The notes under the pieces were generated by a model, which saw nothing but the letters and a program-made list of their open reading frames with translations, was not told where the DNA came from and did no database searches. Of a stretch of 64,000 nucleotides of DNA, positions 32,318 to 43,629 are shown piece by piece (position 1 is the first letter of the stretch; each line of letters begins with the position of its first letter). The position numbers and the translations under genes were made by a program. Where the stretch lies: assembly GCF_001661915.1 (NCBI RefSeq), contig NZ_LYWY01000039.1, positions 1 to 64,000 of the forward strand, in the 5' to 3' direction. This DNA comes from Croceicoccus pelagius. Its GTDB lineage: Bacteria > Pseudomonadota > Alphaproteobacteria > Sphingomonadales > Sphingomonadaceae.

Positions 32318-33310
32318 ATGGCCAGCGAACAGTTCGATATCGTTGCATTGGGCGATGCAATCGTCGACGTGCTTGCACGCCGGGACGAGGCTTTCCTGAC
32401 CGCTGCGGGCGTCACCAAGGGCACGATGCGCCTTCTGGCCGAGGACGAGGCAGAGGCGCTGGCGCAGGCGATGGCGGACAGCGGCCATGTCGAGGAAGTG
32501 CCCGGCGGCTCTGCGGCCAATACGCTGGCCGGCGCAGCGGCGCTGGGTGCGAAGTGCCGCTTCATCGGGCAAACCGGTGACGACCGGCTCGGCACGCTGT
32601 TCGCAGCGCACATGTACGGACTCGACATCGCGTTCGACACGCCGCCGATCCGCCATGCGCCGACGGGCCGCTGCTTCATCCTCGTCAGCCCGGATGGAGA
32701 GCGCACGATGCAAACTTCGCCCGCCGCGAGTCACCGTCTGACTGTCGACGCGCTGGACGAGGACGCGATCCGCGGGGCGCAGATGCTGTTCCTCGAAGGC
32801 TATCTCTGGGGCCCCGAAACCCCGCGTGCCGCCATGCGCCGCGCGATCGAACTGGCCCATGCAGATCGCCGCAAGATCGCCTTCACCCTGTCCGATTCCA
32901 TCGCGCTCCCCGGCCGCCGCGAAAGCCTTGCCAGGTTGGTCGCCGATGGCGCGGTCGATATCCTCTTTGCCAACGAATACGAGGCAAAGCTGATGGCCGG
33001 CGTCGATGACAGCGAAACCGCGATCGCGCTGCTGTCGAAGCAGGTCGAAACGCTGGTCCTGACCAAGGGGCCTGAAGGCGCGATGGCGGTGTCCGGCGCC
33101 GACCGGATCGAGGTGCCCGCAGCCCCCGTTCCCGAAGTCGTCGACACGACCGGCGCGGGCGACCAGTTTGCGGCCGGGTTCCTTGCCGCACATGTCGCCG
33201 GTGCAGACCTCGAACATTGCCTGAAGGGCGGGGCGCGGGCCGCTGCGTCCGTCATTACCCACGTCGGCGCACGCCCCATCGGCGGCTTCGAGACAGGAGA
33301 CCATGCATGA
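32318..33310 (+). CDS. adenosine kinase (PfkB family)
   Basis: A 330-aa ribokinase-fold sugar/nucleoside kinase. PfkB signature 1 is in VEEVPGGSAANTLAGAAALGA and signature 2 is DTTGAGDQFAAGFL with the catalytic Asp; FIGQTGDDRLG is also typical. Alphaproteobacterial proteins of this exact form (FDIVALGDAIVDVLAR...DEAFL) are annotated as adenosine kinases that phosphorylate adenosine to AMP with ATP. The start at ATG 32318 is preferred to an upstream in-frame ATG at 32270. It overlaps the LOG gene by 4 bp; both handle adenosine/AMP-type compounds. Confidence 0.9.
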   Translation: MASEQFDIVALGDAIVDVLARRDEAFLTAAGVTKGTMRLLAEDEAEALAQAMADSGHVEEVPGGSAANTLAGAAALGAKCRFIGQTGDDRLGTLFAAHMYGLDIAFDTPPIRHAPTGRCFILVSPDGERTMQTSPAASHRLTVDALDEDAIRGAQMLFLEGYLWGPETPRAAMRRAIELAHADRRKIAFTLSDSIALPGRRESLARLVADGAVDILFANEYEAKLMAGVDDSETAIALLSKQVETLVLTKGPEGAMAVSGADRIEVPAAPVPEVVDTTGAGDQFAAGFLAAHVAGADLEHCLKGGARAAASVITHVGARPIGGFETGDHA

Positions 33311-33885
33311 GCGCGATCCGCAGTCTTGCCGTATATTGCGGGTCGGCCGCCGGCACCAACCCGGTGCACACCGAGATCGCCAAAAAGCTCGGCGTAGAGA
33401 TGGTCGCTCGCGGGATCGACCTTGTTTACGGCGGCGGCAAGCTTGGCCTCATGGGCACCATCGCCGATGCCGTTCTGGATGCAGGCGGCAAGGTCTATGG
33501 CGTGATCCCCGCAGCACTCGTCAGCCACGAGGTCGCGCACACCGGCCTGACCGAACTTCACGAAGTTGCCGACATGCACCAGCGCAAGGCGAAGATGACG
33601 CAGTTGGCCGACGGGTTCCTGTGCATGCCGGGCGGCATCGGTACGTTCGACGAACTTTTCGAGGCGTGGACCTGGAACGCGCTGGGCTATCACTCCAAGC
33701 CGTTCTGCCTGCTCAACACCGACGGCTACTGGGACAAGTTCATGTCCTTTTGCGACCACGTGCGCGACGAAGGCTTCATGAGCGCGGCCCGCCGCGACCA
33801 GTTGCTCAGCGCGGACACCATCGGCGAGGCCATCGACAAGCTCGACGCCGCGGCCTCGGCGGCGGTGAACAAGCCGGTCTGGTAA
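33307..33885 (+). CDS. LOG family phosphoribohydrolase (cytokinin riboside 5'-monophosphate type)
   Basis: A 192-aa Rossmann-fold protein of the LONELY GUY family, which removes ribose 5-phosphate from N6-modified AMP or from AMP itself. The motif PGGIGTFDELFEAWTW (PGGxGTxxE) holds the catalytic and phosphate-binding residues, and YGGGKLGLMGTIADAVL is the second signature. The start overlaps the stop of the adenosine kinase gene (ATGA), so they are coupled: kinase makes AMP-like nucleotides, LOG releases the base. Confidence 0.92.
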   Translation: MSAIRSLAVYCGSAAGTNPVHTEIAKKLGVEMVARGIDLVYGGGKLGLMGTIADAVLDAGGKVYGVIPAALVSHEVAHTGLTELHEVADMHQRKAKMTQLADGFLCMPGGIGTFDELFEAWTWNALGYHSKPFCLLNTDGYWDKFMSFCDHVRDEGFMSAARRDQLLSADTIGEAIDKLDAAASAAVNKPVW

Positions 33886-33903
33886 GACCCGCCGCCTTGC
33901 CGC

Positions 33904-33931
33904 GGGTGACAAAGGTGACACCCTGTCACCC
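33904..33931. terminator. GGTGACA/TGTCACC hairpin after the LOG gene
   Basis: GGGTGACA (33904-33911) and TGTCACCC (33924-33931) can pair over 8 bp. A nested GGTGACA (33914-33920) also pairs with TGTCACC over a 3-nt loop. The motif GGGTGACAAGGTG recurs at about 33985. It is probably the terminator of the kinase-LOG operon. The rest of the 298-bp gap to 34183 shows no other recognisable element. Confidence 0.4.
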
Positions 33932-34183
33932 ACTGCCAACAGGGCATCGGCCAAGCATTTCTGCGCCTTTCGTGCCTGTACCCTCGGGTGACAAGGTGCA
34001 CGACGAATTTCGACCATGGCAAAGAACGGCGCGGATCATGGCGTGTGCCTGCCGTGTAGGACAGCGCTTTTCCCGCCGATGATCGCACCCCGCGTTCGGG
34101 CGACGTTACGCCCTTCGAACAAGCCGCTTTTCTTATCGGTGCGCACCTCGTATCGCTTTGCGCCTGTAAGGCCGCATTTGGGG

Positions 34184-35668
34184 ATGATGGTGAAGCTGGG
34201 ACGGTTTCTGGCGATCTGCCTCAGCCTGTTTTCGCTAGGTTTGATCGCTCTCGTCGTCTGGCCTTCGGCCCCTGCGCCCCTGCCGGACAGGTCCGACAGC
34301 CGGATCGTCCGCAACGTCAGGATCGTCGACGTGTTGTCGGGCAAGGTGCTGCCCCCGTCGTCCATCGAAATTCGCGGCGGGGTAATTAGCGAAATCGGGC
34401 CGGACCTTTCCGATGAAGGCCTGCCGGTCGTTGACGGGGATGGGGCCTTCGTCATTCCGGGCCTGTGGGACATGCACGTCCACACGTTCCAGAATTCGCC
34501 GCAAGCGCACTTCCCCTTATGGATCGCGAACGGGGTTACGGCGGTTCGCGACATGATGGACTGTCCCGGCGTCGAGGACAGCCTCATCGCCTGCCACGCC
34601 GATAAGCGAGCCTGGAACGCGGCATCTGCGGGCGGCCGGCTGACGGCACCGCGCATCGTCGAAACCGCAAGCTATTACCTCGAAGGCGAAGATGTCACGC
34701 CATCACAGGCGCGGTCGCGTATCGCAGAATACGACACCCGCGGCCTCAACGCGATCAAGGTCTACAATCGCCTGCCCCGCGCATCCTATCTGGCCGCCGC
34801 GCAAGAGGCGGAGCGGCGGGGGCTGCGCCTTGTCGGGCATCTTCCGAAAGAGGTGGGTTTGATCGAGGCGATAGAGGCCGGCCAGACCAGTTTCGAACAT
34901 GCCCATCTGTTGCCACGCCATTGTTTTGCGCGCGCAGACGATTGGCGTGAAGGCAGGCTGGATGCGATGACGCCGATGGAACGGGACCGGGCCATCGTTG
35001 CCGAATACGGCGCGGCGCGCTGCACATCGGCGATAGAGACGATGGCGCAAAAGGGCGTGTGGTATGTCCCGACTCTCGTGACCCGCGAAGAGGGCATGCG
35101 AGCGGACGAACCCGAATTCGTGGACGATGCGCGGCTGGCGTACCTCGATCCCCTGTCGAAATGGGCCTGGAGCGACGACCTGTCCGCGACGCGCAGCGCC
35201 TATGCCGGACCTGAGGGGCAAGAGGTGCTGACCGCATATTTCGAACACGCCCGCGACCTGTCCGGGCAGGCATATAAAGGCGGCGCGAACCTGCTTGTCG
35301 GCACGGACACGATACTGGGAGGTTTCCGTTATCACGACGAGATGGCTCATCTGGTGAGGGCAGGGCTTAGCCCGACAGAAGTGTTGCGCGCCGCCACTTA
35401 CGATGCGGCGCGCTATGTCGGGGAGGAGGGCGTGGCCGGGTCCATCGCGGTCGGCAAGCGGGCCGATCTGGTCCTGCTTGGCGCCAATCCGCTGACCGAC
35501 ATCGCCAATACGCGATCGATCCGGGCGGTCGTTCAGGGCGGACGGCTTTATGATCGTGCGCGGTTGGACGAATTGCTCGACTATGCGCGGGGACAGGCAA
35601 AGGCGCCGCACAACTGGGTCAAGCTGGTCTGGGGCTTTGTGCGCAGCTCGGTTAACGGCGATCTGTGA
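34184..35668 (+). CDS. membrane-anchored or exported metal-dependent amidohydrolase
   Basis: A 494-aa amidohydrolase-superfamily protein. The N-terminus carries a hydrophobic segment (FLAICLSLFSLGLIALVVW) that is a signal peptide or anchor. The TIM barrel has metal ligands in GLWDMHVHTF, the likely carboxylated Lys in NAIKVYNRLP, GHLPKEVG, EHAHLL and the active-site Asp in LLVGTDTILGG. The C-terminal AGSIAVGKRADLVLLGANPL is typical of imidazolonepropionase/prolidase-like members. Two adjacent ATGs (34184, 34187) are possible; the frame is open from 34016 but that extension is not protein-like. It probably hydrolyses a cyclic amide or Xaa-Pro dipeptide in the periplasm. Substrate unknown. Confidence 0.82.
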   Translation: MMVKLGRFLAICLSLFSLGLIALVVWPSAPAPLPDRSDSRIVRNVRIVDVLSGKVLPPSSIEIRGGVISEIGPDLSDEGLPVVDGDGAFVIPGLWDMHVHTFQNSPQAHFPLWIANGVTAVRDMMDCPGVEDSLIACHADKRAWNAASAGGRLTAPRIVETASYYLEGEDVTPSQARSRIAEYDTRGLNAIKVYNRLPRASYLAAAQEAERRGLRLVGHLPKEVGLIEAIEAGQTSFEHAHLLPRHCFARADDWREGRLDAMTPMERDRAIVAEYGAARCTSAIETMAQKGVWYVPTLVTREEGMRADEPEFVDDARLAYLDPLSKWAWSDDLSATRSAYAGPEGQEVLTAYFEHARDLSGQAYKGGANLLVGTDTILGGFRYHDEMAHLVRAGLSPTEVLRAATYDAARYVGEEGVAGSIAVGKRADLVLLGANPLTDIANTRSIRAVVQGGRLYDRARLDELLDYARGQAKAPHNWVKLVWGFVRSSVNGDL

Positions 35669-35672
35669 TGCG

Positions 35673-35697
35673 GTGAGCGACCTGACGGTCCGCTCAC
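35673..35697. terminator. bidirectional terminator hairpin
   Basis: GTGAGCG (35673-35679) pairs with CGCTCAC (35691-35697), with a possible three further pairs (ACC/GGT) inside. It fills the 37-bp gap between the convergent amidohydrolase and potassium-channel genes. Confidence 0.55.
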
Positions 35698-35705
35698 GCA
35701 GAACC

Positions 35706-36752
35706 TTAAAGCACCCCCGGCCCGCATTCCGGCGTCGGGCGGATCACCACGATCATGTCGCCGGGCTGCACCGATTGCGCCTCGTCTTCCCAGTACCCGA
35801 TGGCGCGGCCGTCGCGGTAGAGCCTGAGACCCAGGCTGCCCGAGCCGAGTTCGCGGAGCGAGCGGCCGATATCCTCGGGCCGGGCTTCGCGTTCGACCAG
35901 CTGGACGCGGCCCGTGACAGAGGCGAGGTCCGACAGGTAGTCGGCTGTGTGCATGCCGCTGGCGCTTCCCGCCAGCAGAAGGCCGGTGAAGCGGACCGGG
36001 TTGATCACATTGGTCGCGCCTGCCTGACGGGCCAGCAGTTCGTTGTCGGGTGCGCGCACGACGACGGTGATCGGCACTTCGGGGGCAAGGTGCCGCACCG
36101 TCAGGACGATCAGGATCGAGCTGTCGTCGCGCCCTGCCGAAACCAGCACGGTCGCGGCCTGGGCGATGCGAACGTCCTGCAGGGATTCATCACGCGTGGC
36201 ATCGGCGTTGATGATGTTGCAGCCCATGTCCTCGGCCAGCTGCAAGCGATCCTCGCTGTTGTCCATGACAACGATGCAATCGGGGCTGGTGCCCCGCGCG
36301 ATAAGCTCTGCCACAGCTTCGGAGCCGGAGACGCCGAAGCCCAGCACCACGACGTGATCCTTCAGGCGGTCCTGAATACGGGACATGCGGAATCTCTCCC
36401 AGCTGCGTTTGATGATGAAGTTGTAGGCCGTGCCCACGAAAATGAAGATCACGGCAAAGCGGATCGGGGTCACGATCATCGCCTCGATCATGCGGGCCTT
36501 GTCGGACACCGGGGCGATGTCGCCAAACCCAGTGGTCGTGATCGAGATCATCGTGAAATAGACGACGTCGGAAAAGCTGACGACGCCGTCGTGGTTGTCG
36601 ATTAGTCCGTCGCGGTCGCTCCAGTGGATGAGCACGACCATGAAGACGAGGAAGATCGCGGCAAACAGGCGGAGGAAAGCATCGGCCCAGACGGGCAGAC
36701 CCAGCTTTCGCCGCAAGGGGCGGTGTCGTTGCAGCCGGATAGGCTTGCGCAT
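35706..36752 (-). CDS. two-TM potassium channel with RCK (TrkA-N/TrkA-C) domains
   Basis: A 348-aa ion channel. Helix 1 is AFLRLFAAIFLVFMVVLIHW, then the pore helix with selectivity filter TTTGFGDIAP and helix 2 (FAVIFIFVGTAYNFII). The cytoplasmic RCK domain starts at VVVLGFGVSGSEAVAELIARG (nucleotide-binding) and ends with a TrkA-C-like part (GSLGLRLYRDGRAIGYW..VQPGDMIVVI). The filter has GFG in place of GYG, which is common in bacterial homologues. GTG at 36758 is an alternative start. It lies 12 bp after surE in the same direction. Confidence 0.9.
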   Translation of the reverse strand: MRKPIRLQRHRPLRRKLGLPVWADAFLRLFAAIFLVFMVVLIHWSDRDGLIDNHDGVVSFSDVVYFTMISITTTGFGDIAPVSDKARMIEAMIVTPIRFAVIFIFVGTAYNFIIKRSWERFRMSRIQDRLKDHVVVLGFGVSGSEAVAELIARGTSPDCIVVMDNSEDRLQLAEDMGCNIINADATRDESLQDVRIAQAATVLVSAGRDDSSILIVLTVRHLAPEVPITVVVRAPDNELLARQAGATNVINPVRFTGLLLAGSASGMHTADYLSDLASVTGRVQLVEREARPEDIGRSLRELGSGSLGLRLYRDGRAIGYWEDEAQSVQPGDMIVVIRPTPECGPGVL

Positions 36753-36764
36753 CGCCACGTGTCG

Positions 36765-37538
36765 TCAGTCTCCCATCTTCGCAAAACGCTCTGCCAGCGT
36801 ATCAAGCGAAGGATAGTGGGTCAGGTCAAGCTGAAGCGGGGTGACCGCGATGAAGTTGTCCTGAGTAATCTCGAGGTCGGTCTCGTGCCCCGGGGTGTGT
36901 TCGATCGGTTCGAGGCCGAACCAGAAATAGGGGAAACCGCGCGGGTCCATCCCTTCGACCACGGTGCCGCGGCCGTAATCGTGGAAGCCCTGCCGCACGA
37001 CGCGGATGCCCTTCACGTCCTCTGCCTTAACGGCGGGGAAATTGACGTTGACCAGCGTGCGGGCGGCGAACGGCATGTCGAGCAGGGGGCGCAGCACTTT
37101 TGCGCCCCACTTTTCCGCGGCGTCGAACGAAACGTCGTTGCCCGCGCCCTCGCGGCTGTAGATCTGGCTCAACGCGATCGAGCGCACGCCTGCCAGCGCG
37201 CCTTCGATGGCGGCGGAGACGGTGCCCGAATACGTGATGTCGTCGCCCTGGTTAGCGCCGCGATTGACGCCCGACAGGATCAGGTCGGGCTTTGCGCCCA
37301 GCACTTTTTTCAGCCCCATCGTCACCGAATCCGTCGGCGTTCCGGTGACCGAGAAGCGGCGGTCGTCATGACGGCGCATGCGGACCGGACGGGTCAGCGT
37401 CAGCGAATGGCCCGCGCCCGACTGCTCCTCGCTTGGCGCGCAGATCCAGATGTCGTCCGAAAGCTGGCGCGCGATGCCTTCCAGCACCTCCAGCCCCGGT
37501 GCGTTGATGCCGTCGTCGTTGGTAAGAAGAATGCGCAT
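36765..37538 (-). CDS. surE: 5'/3'-nucleotidase SurE
   Basis: A 257-aa stationary-phase survival nucleotidase hydrolysing nucleoside monophosphates. Metal and active-site residues are D8, D9, S40 and N92 (LLTNDDGI, SEEQSGAGHS, SGVNRGAN), as in characterised SurE. GTVSAAIEGALAG is also typical. The ATG at 37538 gives the exact family N-terminus. It starts 4 bp after serS and is followed by the channel gene. In many bacteria surE is followed by pcm (protein-L-isoaspartate methyltransferase); that gene is not next to it here. Confidence 0.95.
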   Translation of the reverse strand: MRILLTNDDGINAPGLEVLEGIARQLSDDIWICAPSEEQSGAGHSLTLTRPVRMRRHDDRRFSVTGTPTDSVTMGLKKVLGAKPDLILSGVNRGANQGDDITYSGTVSAAIEGALAGVRSIALSQIYSREGAGNDVSFDAAEKWGAKVLRPLLDMPFAARTLVNVNFPAVKAEDVKGIRVVRQGFHDYGRGTVVEGMDPRGFPYFWFGLEPIEHTPGHETDLEITQDNFIAVTPLQLDLTHYPSLDTLAERFAKMGD

Positions 37539-37542
37539 GGGT

Positions 37543-40220
<2,678 letters not shown>

Positions 40221-40223
<3 letters not shown>

Positions 40224-40238
40224 TCGGCCCGCCGATCA
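40221..40238. terminator. perfect palindrome holding both convergent stop codons
   Basis: TGATCGGC, CC, GCCGATCA forms a 7-8 bp stem with a tiny loop. Its first three bases are the TGA of the sulfotransferase and its last three (TCA) are the stop of the minus-strand transglutaminase gene. It is a likely bidirectional terminator. Confidence 0.55.
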
Positions 40239-41114
40239 TTCCTCGTCGATTTCCGCGACATCCACCGCGAACGACATCTTCTGGAACGCAGCGCCGGTAA
40301 ACACGCCGTCGATCGGCGCGACATCGGCATAATCGCGGCCCATCGCGACGACGACGTGGCTTTCGCGGGCAAGACAGTCGTTCGTGGGGTCCAGCCCGAT
40401 CCAGCCGAGATCCGGCCCGCACCATACGGCCGCCCATGCGTGCATCGCGTCCGCCCCGACCAGCTTGTCCATCCCCGGCGGCGGCAGGGTGCGCAAGTAA
40501 CCGCTGATGTAGGATGCAGGAATGCCGTGCCCGCGCAGCGCGACGATCATGACATGGGCGAAATCCTGGCACACGCCCGACTTGTCCTCGAACGCCTCTG
40601 CCGGCGCGGTCTGGCTGTCGGTCGCGGTAGAATCGTATTTGAAATCCTCGTGGATCTGGGTGCAGAGCGCCTGGGCCGCCTCAAGCACCGGACGATCGGG
40701 CGACAATAGCGGCGCGGCCCAATCGGCGATGCGTGATTCAGGCACCGCGATGCGCGATCCGTAGAGGTAGGGCGCAGGCGACAGCGGGTCGAGCCCGCGC
40801 GAGGTCAGCGCAGCATCGCGCGTTTCCGCGATGGTTGGGCTGGTATTCGGAATCGGCGGCGGCGCCACCTCGATCTTCATCGCGTTGTTGACGGACACTT
40901 CCTTCACCCCGTCGCGGAACAGCAGCGAAGTGGTGTTGACCACGTAGGGACCATAACCGTCGCGCCGCTCTGCCGGGGGCGGCGTCACGTCCAGCGAATG
41001 GTCGATCAGGCGTTGGCCGGGCCATTCCACCGGTTTCAACCGGATGTTCAGCCGCGCCGTGGCAACGCCGGTGCCATAAGAAAGCTTCGTGTCGTGGCGG
41101 ATTTTGTACATCAT
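40236..41114 (-). CDS. transglutaminase-like (bacterial, short) protein
   Basis: A 292-aa papain-fold protein with the BTLCP-type N-terminal beta domain (MMYKIRHDTKLSYGTGVATARLNIRLKPVEWPGQ) and a transglutaminase core. The catalytic triad is C182 (GVCQDFAH), H225 (AMHAWAAVW) and D242 (GLDPTND). Such proteins are thought to cleave or form amide/isopeptide bonds rather than crosslink proteins. Its start overlaps the end of the ATP-grasp/alpha-E gene by 4 bp. It is the last gene of the three-gene operon. Confidence 0.9.
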   Translation of the reverse strand: MMYKIRHDTKLSYGTGVATARLNIRLKPVEWPGQRLIDHSLDVTPPPAERRDGYGPYVVNTTSLLFRDGVKEVSVNNAMKIEVAPPPIPNTSPTIAETRDAALTSRGLDPLSPAPYLYGSRIAVPESRIADWAAPLLSPDRPVLEAAQALCTQIHEDFKYDSTATDSQTAPAEAFEDKSGVCQDFAHVMIVALRGHGIPASYISGYLRTLPPPGMDKLVGADAMHAWAAVWCGPDLGWIGLDPTNDCLARESHVVVAMGRDYADVAPIDGVFTGAAFQKMSFAVDVAEIDEE

Positions 41115-43615
41115 GCCAGGAACGGTGCCCCGTCGCTTCCGGGAAGCGTTTCATTGAGGAAATAGCGTTTGCCGATCTCGTTCGAGAGGTGGCCCAGCGC
41201 GCCGCGCCAGTGTTCGAGATCCGATGGTTCCAGATCGGTCGCATCGGCCGCGTCCAGCCATGCGCGCAGCGAACGGGCAAGGCGCAGCGGCGTTTCGGGC
41301 ATCCCGTCGTCGCGCAAGTTGGGCAGGGTCGAGAGGTGACTGATGATCTGTTCGACCTGAAAGGCCAGCCCGCGGGGTTGCGCGGGATCGAGCAGGACCA
41401 TGTCCAGCACCGGCGCGATGTAGGGCATCGTCAGGTAGCGGCTGCGATAGGTCGATTGCCCGTCGACAAGGTCGAGCAGGGCGGCCAGATCTTCCGCGCT
41501 CGCCTCTCCGGGCACGAGCGCAATGGTCGATTGCAGGATCATCGATGCGCGTTCGACCCGCAGGCCCATCTGCTGGAATGTCCAGCCCGGTCCCCGTGTC
41601 ATCGTGTCCGCCAGCAATCGGCCCAGCGAAGCGAACCGTTCGACCAGCAGGTCGCACGATGCGCCAAGGCTGTCGGCATCGTCACCGCAGGCGGGCAGTG
41701 GGCGGTTCACGATGCGCCAGATGTCATGCGTCAACCTGTCGCGCAGCAGTAGTGATAACTGGCGGCCCGACGACAGCAGCGAGGCGACCGAACCGGGAAG
41801 CGAAATGTCGCTCAGCGCGGCCTGCGCGATTTCAGCGGGGGTCTTTTCCTTGCCATCGCCGCCGCCATAGGCCGCGCCCAGCCTTTCGAGCAGCGCCGAA
41901 ATGCGCCGCGCCGAAGTGGTGGCACCGGCAGGCTGCAGCGCGCGGCCTGTGGCGTGGCCGGTGTCGAGCAGCACGCGGACCAGCCGCGTCGTCTGGTTCG
42001 CGCGTTCAGCATAGCGGCCCAACCAGAACAGGTTGTCCGCCGCCTGGCTGGGCAGGACGCCCTGCTGGCGTCGCACCGCTGGCGGGTCGAGCTTGGGCGG
42101 GTTGGCAGTGTGCTCCGATCCTGCCGGGTCGATGACCAATACGTCGGTGCTGCGGTCGTTTTCGCCGATCAGCGCGTGGCGCAGCGAACCATCGTCGGAA
42201 ATGCGCGCAAAGCCGCCGGGCATCGCGGTCCACCGCCCTGCGCCGTCGCGGGCGAGATAGACGCGCACGGTGAATGCGTGGGGTTCGATGACCTGCCCGT
42301 TCAGCACCGGCGTGGTCGAGGTGCGGACAAGTTCCTGTCCGACATAGTCCATGGGGCGACGTTCCATCGCCGTGAAAATCGCCTCGCGCTGCGGGCTGTC
42401 CGCATCGGCGATGACGCAGGTACGCCCGTCCTCCAGTCCCTCGACCGGCAGGCGGAAGGCGGGGCTGACCACGAGATTGTCGAAATTGGCGCGAACATGC
42501 TCGCGCTCCCGCCGCTGGCCGCACCACCATGTCGCGGCGTTGGGAAGGCGCAGTTCCTCGCCCAGCAGGGTTCGGCAAAGGCGCGGCATGAACGCGCTCA
42601 TCACCCGCGATTCCACGACCCCCGCTCCGGGCCAGTTGGCCATGACGAGATCGCCGCTGGCGCAGGCGTTGAGGATGTTGGGCACGCCGATACGCGAGCG
42701 TGAGTCAAAGGCCAGCGGGTCGATGTCGCGCGTGTTGATCCAGCGCCACAGCGCGTCGATCCGCTTCAGCCCCGCGATCGTGCGGACATAGATGCGCCCG
42801 TCCTGTTCGACGAGGTCGCGCCCTTCGACAAGCGAGAAGCCGAGATGGCGGGCCAGATGCGCCTGTTCGGGATAGGACTGGTTGAACCGCCCCGGCGTAA
42901 GCAGGCCGATGCGCGGGTCGGACCGTTTGCAACTGGCAGCGACGCCTTCGCGCATGGCATTGAAGAATTCGGAAATGCGCCGCGTGTTGATGTCGGCCAG
43001 TAGCGGTCCGGTGGCACGTGACAGCGCGATGCGGTTTTCCAGCGCATAACCGATGCCGGTGGGCAGGCGTACGCGATCGGACAGAACGCGCCATTCGCCG
43101 GTGGGGCCGCGAGCCAGGTCCATCGCCACGACCTTCAAGTGACGCCCGTCTGCAGGGGACAGGCCGACCATGCGGCGGGCGAAATCGGCGCTGCCCGAAA
43201 TGGCGGCGGCGGGCAGGTGCCCTTCGGCGATCAGGTTCTGCGGCCCGTAGATGTCGGCCAGCAACGCTTCCAGAAGGCACGCACGCTGGACAAGACCCTG
43301 TTCGAGCTGCGCCCATTCCGCCGCCCCGATCATGATCGGCAGGGGCGAGAGCGGCCATGACCGTTCCTCGACATCGCCGGTCACGCGGAAGGCAAGGCCC
43401 AGGTCCGCTACCTGCCGGTCGACCCATTCCTGCGCCTGCCGCAAGCCGCCGGGAAGGCGGGTAAGACCCGTCGCAAAGGTGCGCCATGCCGCGCCCACGT
43501 CGTCCGGCGCGGATGCGAACATGTCCGCCCGCGCGTCATCGGGCTTGTACCAGGCAAGCGGATCCTGTGTCGGGTCGGGCCCGAACAGGTCCGTGGATTG
43601 GGTCTGCGAAGCCAA
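41111..43615 (-). CDS. circularly permuted ATP-grasp protein fused to an alpha-E domain
   Basis: An 834-aa fusion. Residues about 15-515 are a circularly permuted ATP-grasp (type 2) domain, seen in SRATGPLLADINTRRISEFFNAMREG, LTPGRFNQSYPEQAHLARHLGFSLVEGRDL, VANWPGAGVVE-like MANWPGAGVVESRVMSAFMP and the Mg-ATP region VEPHAFTVRVYL/AMPGGFARI. Residues about 521-820 are the alpha-helical alpha-E domain, starting LPSQAADNLFWLGRYAERAN. In most genomes these are two separate genes. The ATP-grasp part is predicted to join a carboxylate to an amine. It lies between two transglutaminase-like genes with a 4-bp overlap downstream and a 14-bp gap upstream. Confidence 0.9.
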   Translation of the reverse strand: MASQTQSTDLFGPDPTQDPLAWYKPDDARADMFASAPDDVGAAWRTFATGLTRLPGGLRQAQEWVDRQVADLGLAFRVTGDVEERSWPLSPLPIMIGAAEWAQLEQGLVQRACLLEALLADIYGPQNLIAEGHLPAAAISGSADFARRMVGLSPADGRHLKVVAMDLARGPTGEWRVLSDRVRLPTGIGYALENRIALSRATGPLLADINTRRISEFFNAMREGVAASCKRSDPRIGLLTPGRFNQSYPEQAHLARHLGFSLVEGRDLVEQDGRIYVRTIAGLKRIDALWRWINTRDIDPLAFDSRSRIGVPNILNACASGDLVMANWPGAGVVESRVMSAFMPRLCRTLLGEELRLPNAATWWCGQRREREHVRANFDNLVVSPAFRLPVEGLEDGRTCVIADADSPQREAIFTAMERRPMDYVGQELVRTSTTPVLNGQVIEPHAFTVRVYLARDGAGRWTAMPGGFARISDDGSLRHALIGENDRSTDVLVIDPAGSEHTANPPKLDPPAVRRQQGVLPSQAADNLFWLGRYAERANQTTRLVRVLLDTGHATGRALQPAGATTSARRISALLERLGAAYGGGDGKEKTPAEIAQAALSDISLPGSVASLLSSGRQLSLLLRDRLTHDIWRIVNRPLPACGDDADSLGASCDLLVERFASLGRLLADTMTRGPGWTFQQMGLRVERASMILQSTIALVPGEASAEDLAALLDLVDGQSTYRSRYLTMPYIAPVLDMVLLDPAQPRGLAFQVEQIISHLSTLPNLRDDGMPETPLRLARSLRAWLDAADATDLEPSDLEHWRGALGHLSNEIGKRYFLNETLPGSDGAPFLA

Positions 43616-43629
43616 GCTCTACGGCCCCT

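Noticed and set aside
34016-34183. Upstream extension of the amidohydrolase from an ATG at 34016
   Set aside because: The extra 56 residues are not protein-like and would bury the hydrophobic export segment; starts at 34184 or 34187 fit better.
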